Assembly (NCBI GenBank): GCA_945882615.1
Contig: CAMCWK010000030.1
Span: 1-37,476 of the forward strand
Source: Rhizobium sp. Q54
GTDB taxonomy: Bacteria > Pseudomonadota > Alphaproteobacteria > Micropepsales > Micropepsaceae
DNA length: 37,476 bases
Reading direction: 5' to 3'
This document shows positions 37,371 to 37,476 of this stretch, in pieces. The notes under the pieces were generated by a model, which did not search any database, had not been told where the DNA came from, and saw only the letters and a program-made list of their open reading frames with translations. Each line of letters begins with the position of its first letter. Within the stretch, counting starts at the first letter, position 1. Position numbers and translations under genes: made by a program.

Positions 37371-37476
37371 ATGCGGAAGAAGAGACCGACGCCGGAGCAG
37401 ATAGTGACGTTGCTGCGGCAGATAGAGGTTGCGACGTCACAGGGCAAATCGATAGCGATTGCGTGCCGTGAAGCCG
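37371..37476 (+). CDS. IS3-family transposase OrfA, N-terminal fragment
   Basis: The first 35 codons are in the window and run off its end. The start MRKKRPTPEQIVTLLRQIEV followed by ATSQGKSIAIACREA is the familiar OrfA opening (K/R-R-x-T/P-PEQI-x-x-LLR-x-x-E-V ... Q-G-x-x-x-x-x-x-C-R) of IS3-family elements, whose OrfA provides the helix-turn-helix that binds the IS ends. OrfB, made by frameshifting, must lie further right. An AAGGAG ribosome site lies 8-9 bases before the ATG. Since the other IS end is not seen, whether the element is intact is unknown. Confidence 0.82.
   Translation, partial: MRKKRPTPEQIVTLLRQIEVATSQGKSIAIACREA

Larger units (their letters stand above)
33649..37476 (+). 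mobile_element. Left part of an integrative element at tRNA-Gly
   Basis: Directly after the tRNA the base composition becomes AT-rich compared with the rest of the window, a tyrosine integrase gene points away from the tRNA, and three genes without recognisable housekeeping role follow, one of them cut by an IS3-family element. The right end lies beyond base 37476. No conjugation, replication or phage structural gene is visible in this part, so ICE, satellite or prophage cannot be told apart. Confidence 0.7.
37306..37476 (+). mobile_element. Left end of an IS3-family insertion sequence (continues beyond window)
   Basis: Defined by the orfA start at 37371. The exact terminal base is not resolved: TGACCTGCCC at 37306 and TGTACC at 37325 both have the TG start usual for IS3-family ends. 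The right end and any target duplication are outside the window. Confidence 0.6.

Noticed and set aside
33649..37476. Second copy of the tRNA-Gly 3' end (right attachment site) inside the window
   Set aside because: I found no repeat of the T arm or acceptor end in this stretch.
1..37476. CRISPR array
   Set aside because: No regularly spaced repeats of 24-40 bases are visible anywhere.

Overview
The window looks like chromosomal DNA of a GC-rich alphaproteobacterium. The evidence is a set of genes typical of that class (DUF1491, DUF2336, DUF2849 and DUF934 proteins, a ccmE-ccmF-ccmH cluster followed by degP, an OmpR-type two-component pair and glnE, and a DivJ/PleC-like kinase). I cannot name the genus. 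No gene desert longer than 300 bases is present. The last 3.8 kb is visibly AT-richer and foreign in character.

Layout. 1-5.2 kb: 3' part of a PAS histidine kinase, a DUF1491 protein, prfC (RF3), a DUF2336 protein and a type III PLP ornithine/lysine decarboxylase. 5.3-8.7 kb: a small LTXXQ periplasmic protein and a minus-strand assimilatory sulfite reductase operon (DUF2849, cysI, DUF934). 8.7-14.5 kb: an MFS symporter, then minus-strand genes for a bifunctional PBP1-type peptidoglycan synthase followed closely by a NitT/TauT/ThiY-type ABC importer (binding protein, ATPase, permease). 14.5-20.7 kb: a cysteine-cluster protein, two small exported PepSY-like proteins, a PhoP/PhoQ-like two-component system, a 457-residue unknown protein and an exported glycine-zipper protein. 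20.7-30.6 kb: a His-rich small protein plus ccmE-ccmF-ccmH, degP, a second two-component pair and glnE. 30.7-33.4 kb: a minus-strand PotABC-type polyamine importer without its binding protein. 33.57 kb: tRNA-Gly(GCC). 33.65 kb to the end: left part of an integrative element (tyrosine integrase, two unknown cargo genes, a remnant gene cut by an IS3-family element whose orfA starts at 37371).

Most interesting signals. (1) Direct repeats of TTCA-type half-sites with an exact 11-bp period lie upstream of genes for small exported proteins (5922-5943, 15634-15651, 15655-15673, 19738-19753). They resemble an OmpR/PhoP-family binding architecture, and one pair lies directly upstream of the PepSY-regulator-kinase operon, so these genes may form a local envelope-stress regulon. 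(2) Two copies of a composite palindrome (3260-3350, 30627-30690) share one architecture but have different, covarying stems; both sit between convergent genes. (3) The potA start region is a 14-bp tandem duplication that creates two five-codon mini-ORFs chained by stop/start overlaps from potC to potA. (4) The tRNA-Gly-linked island begins with an integrase preceded by repeated TAAACGG sites, and is itself cut by an IS.
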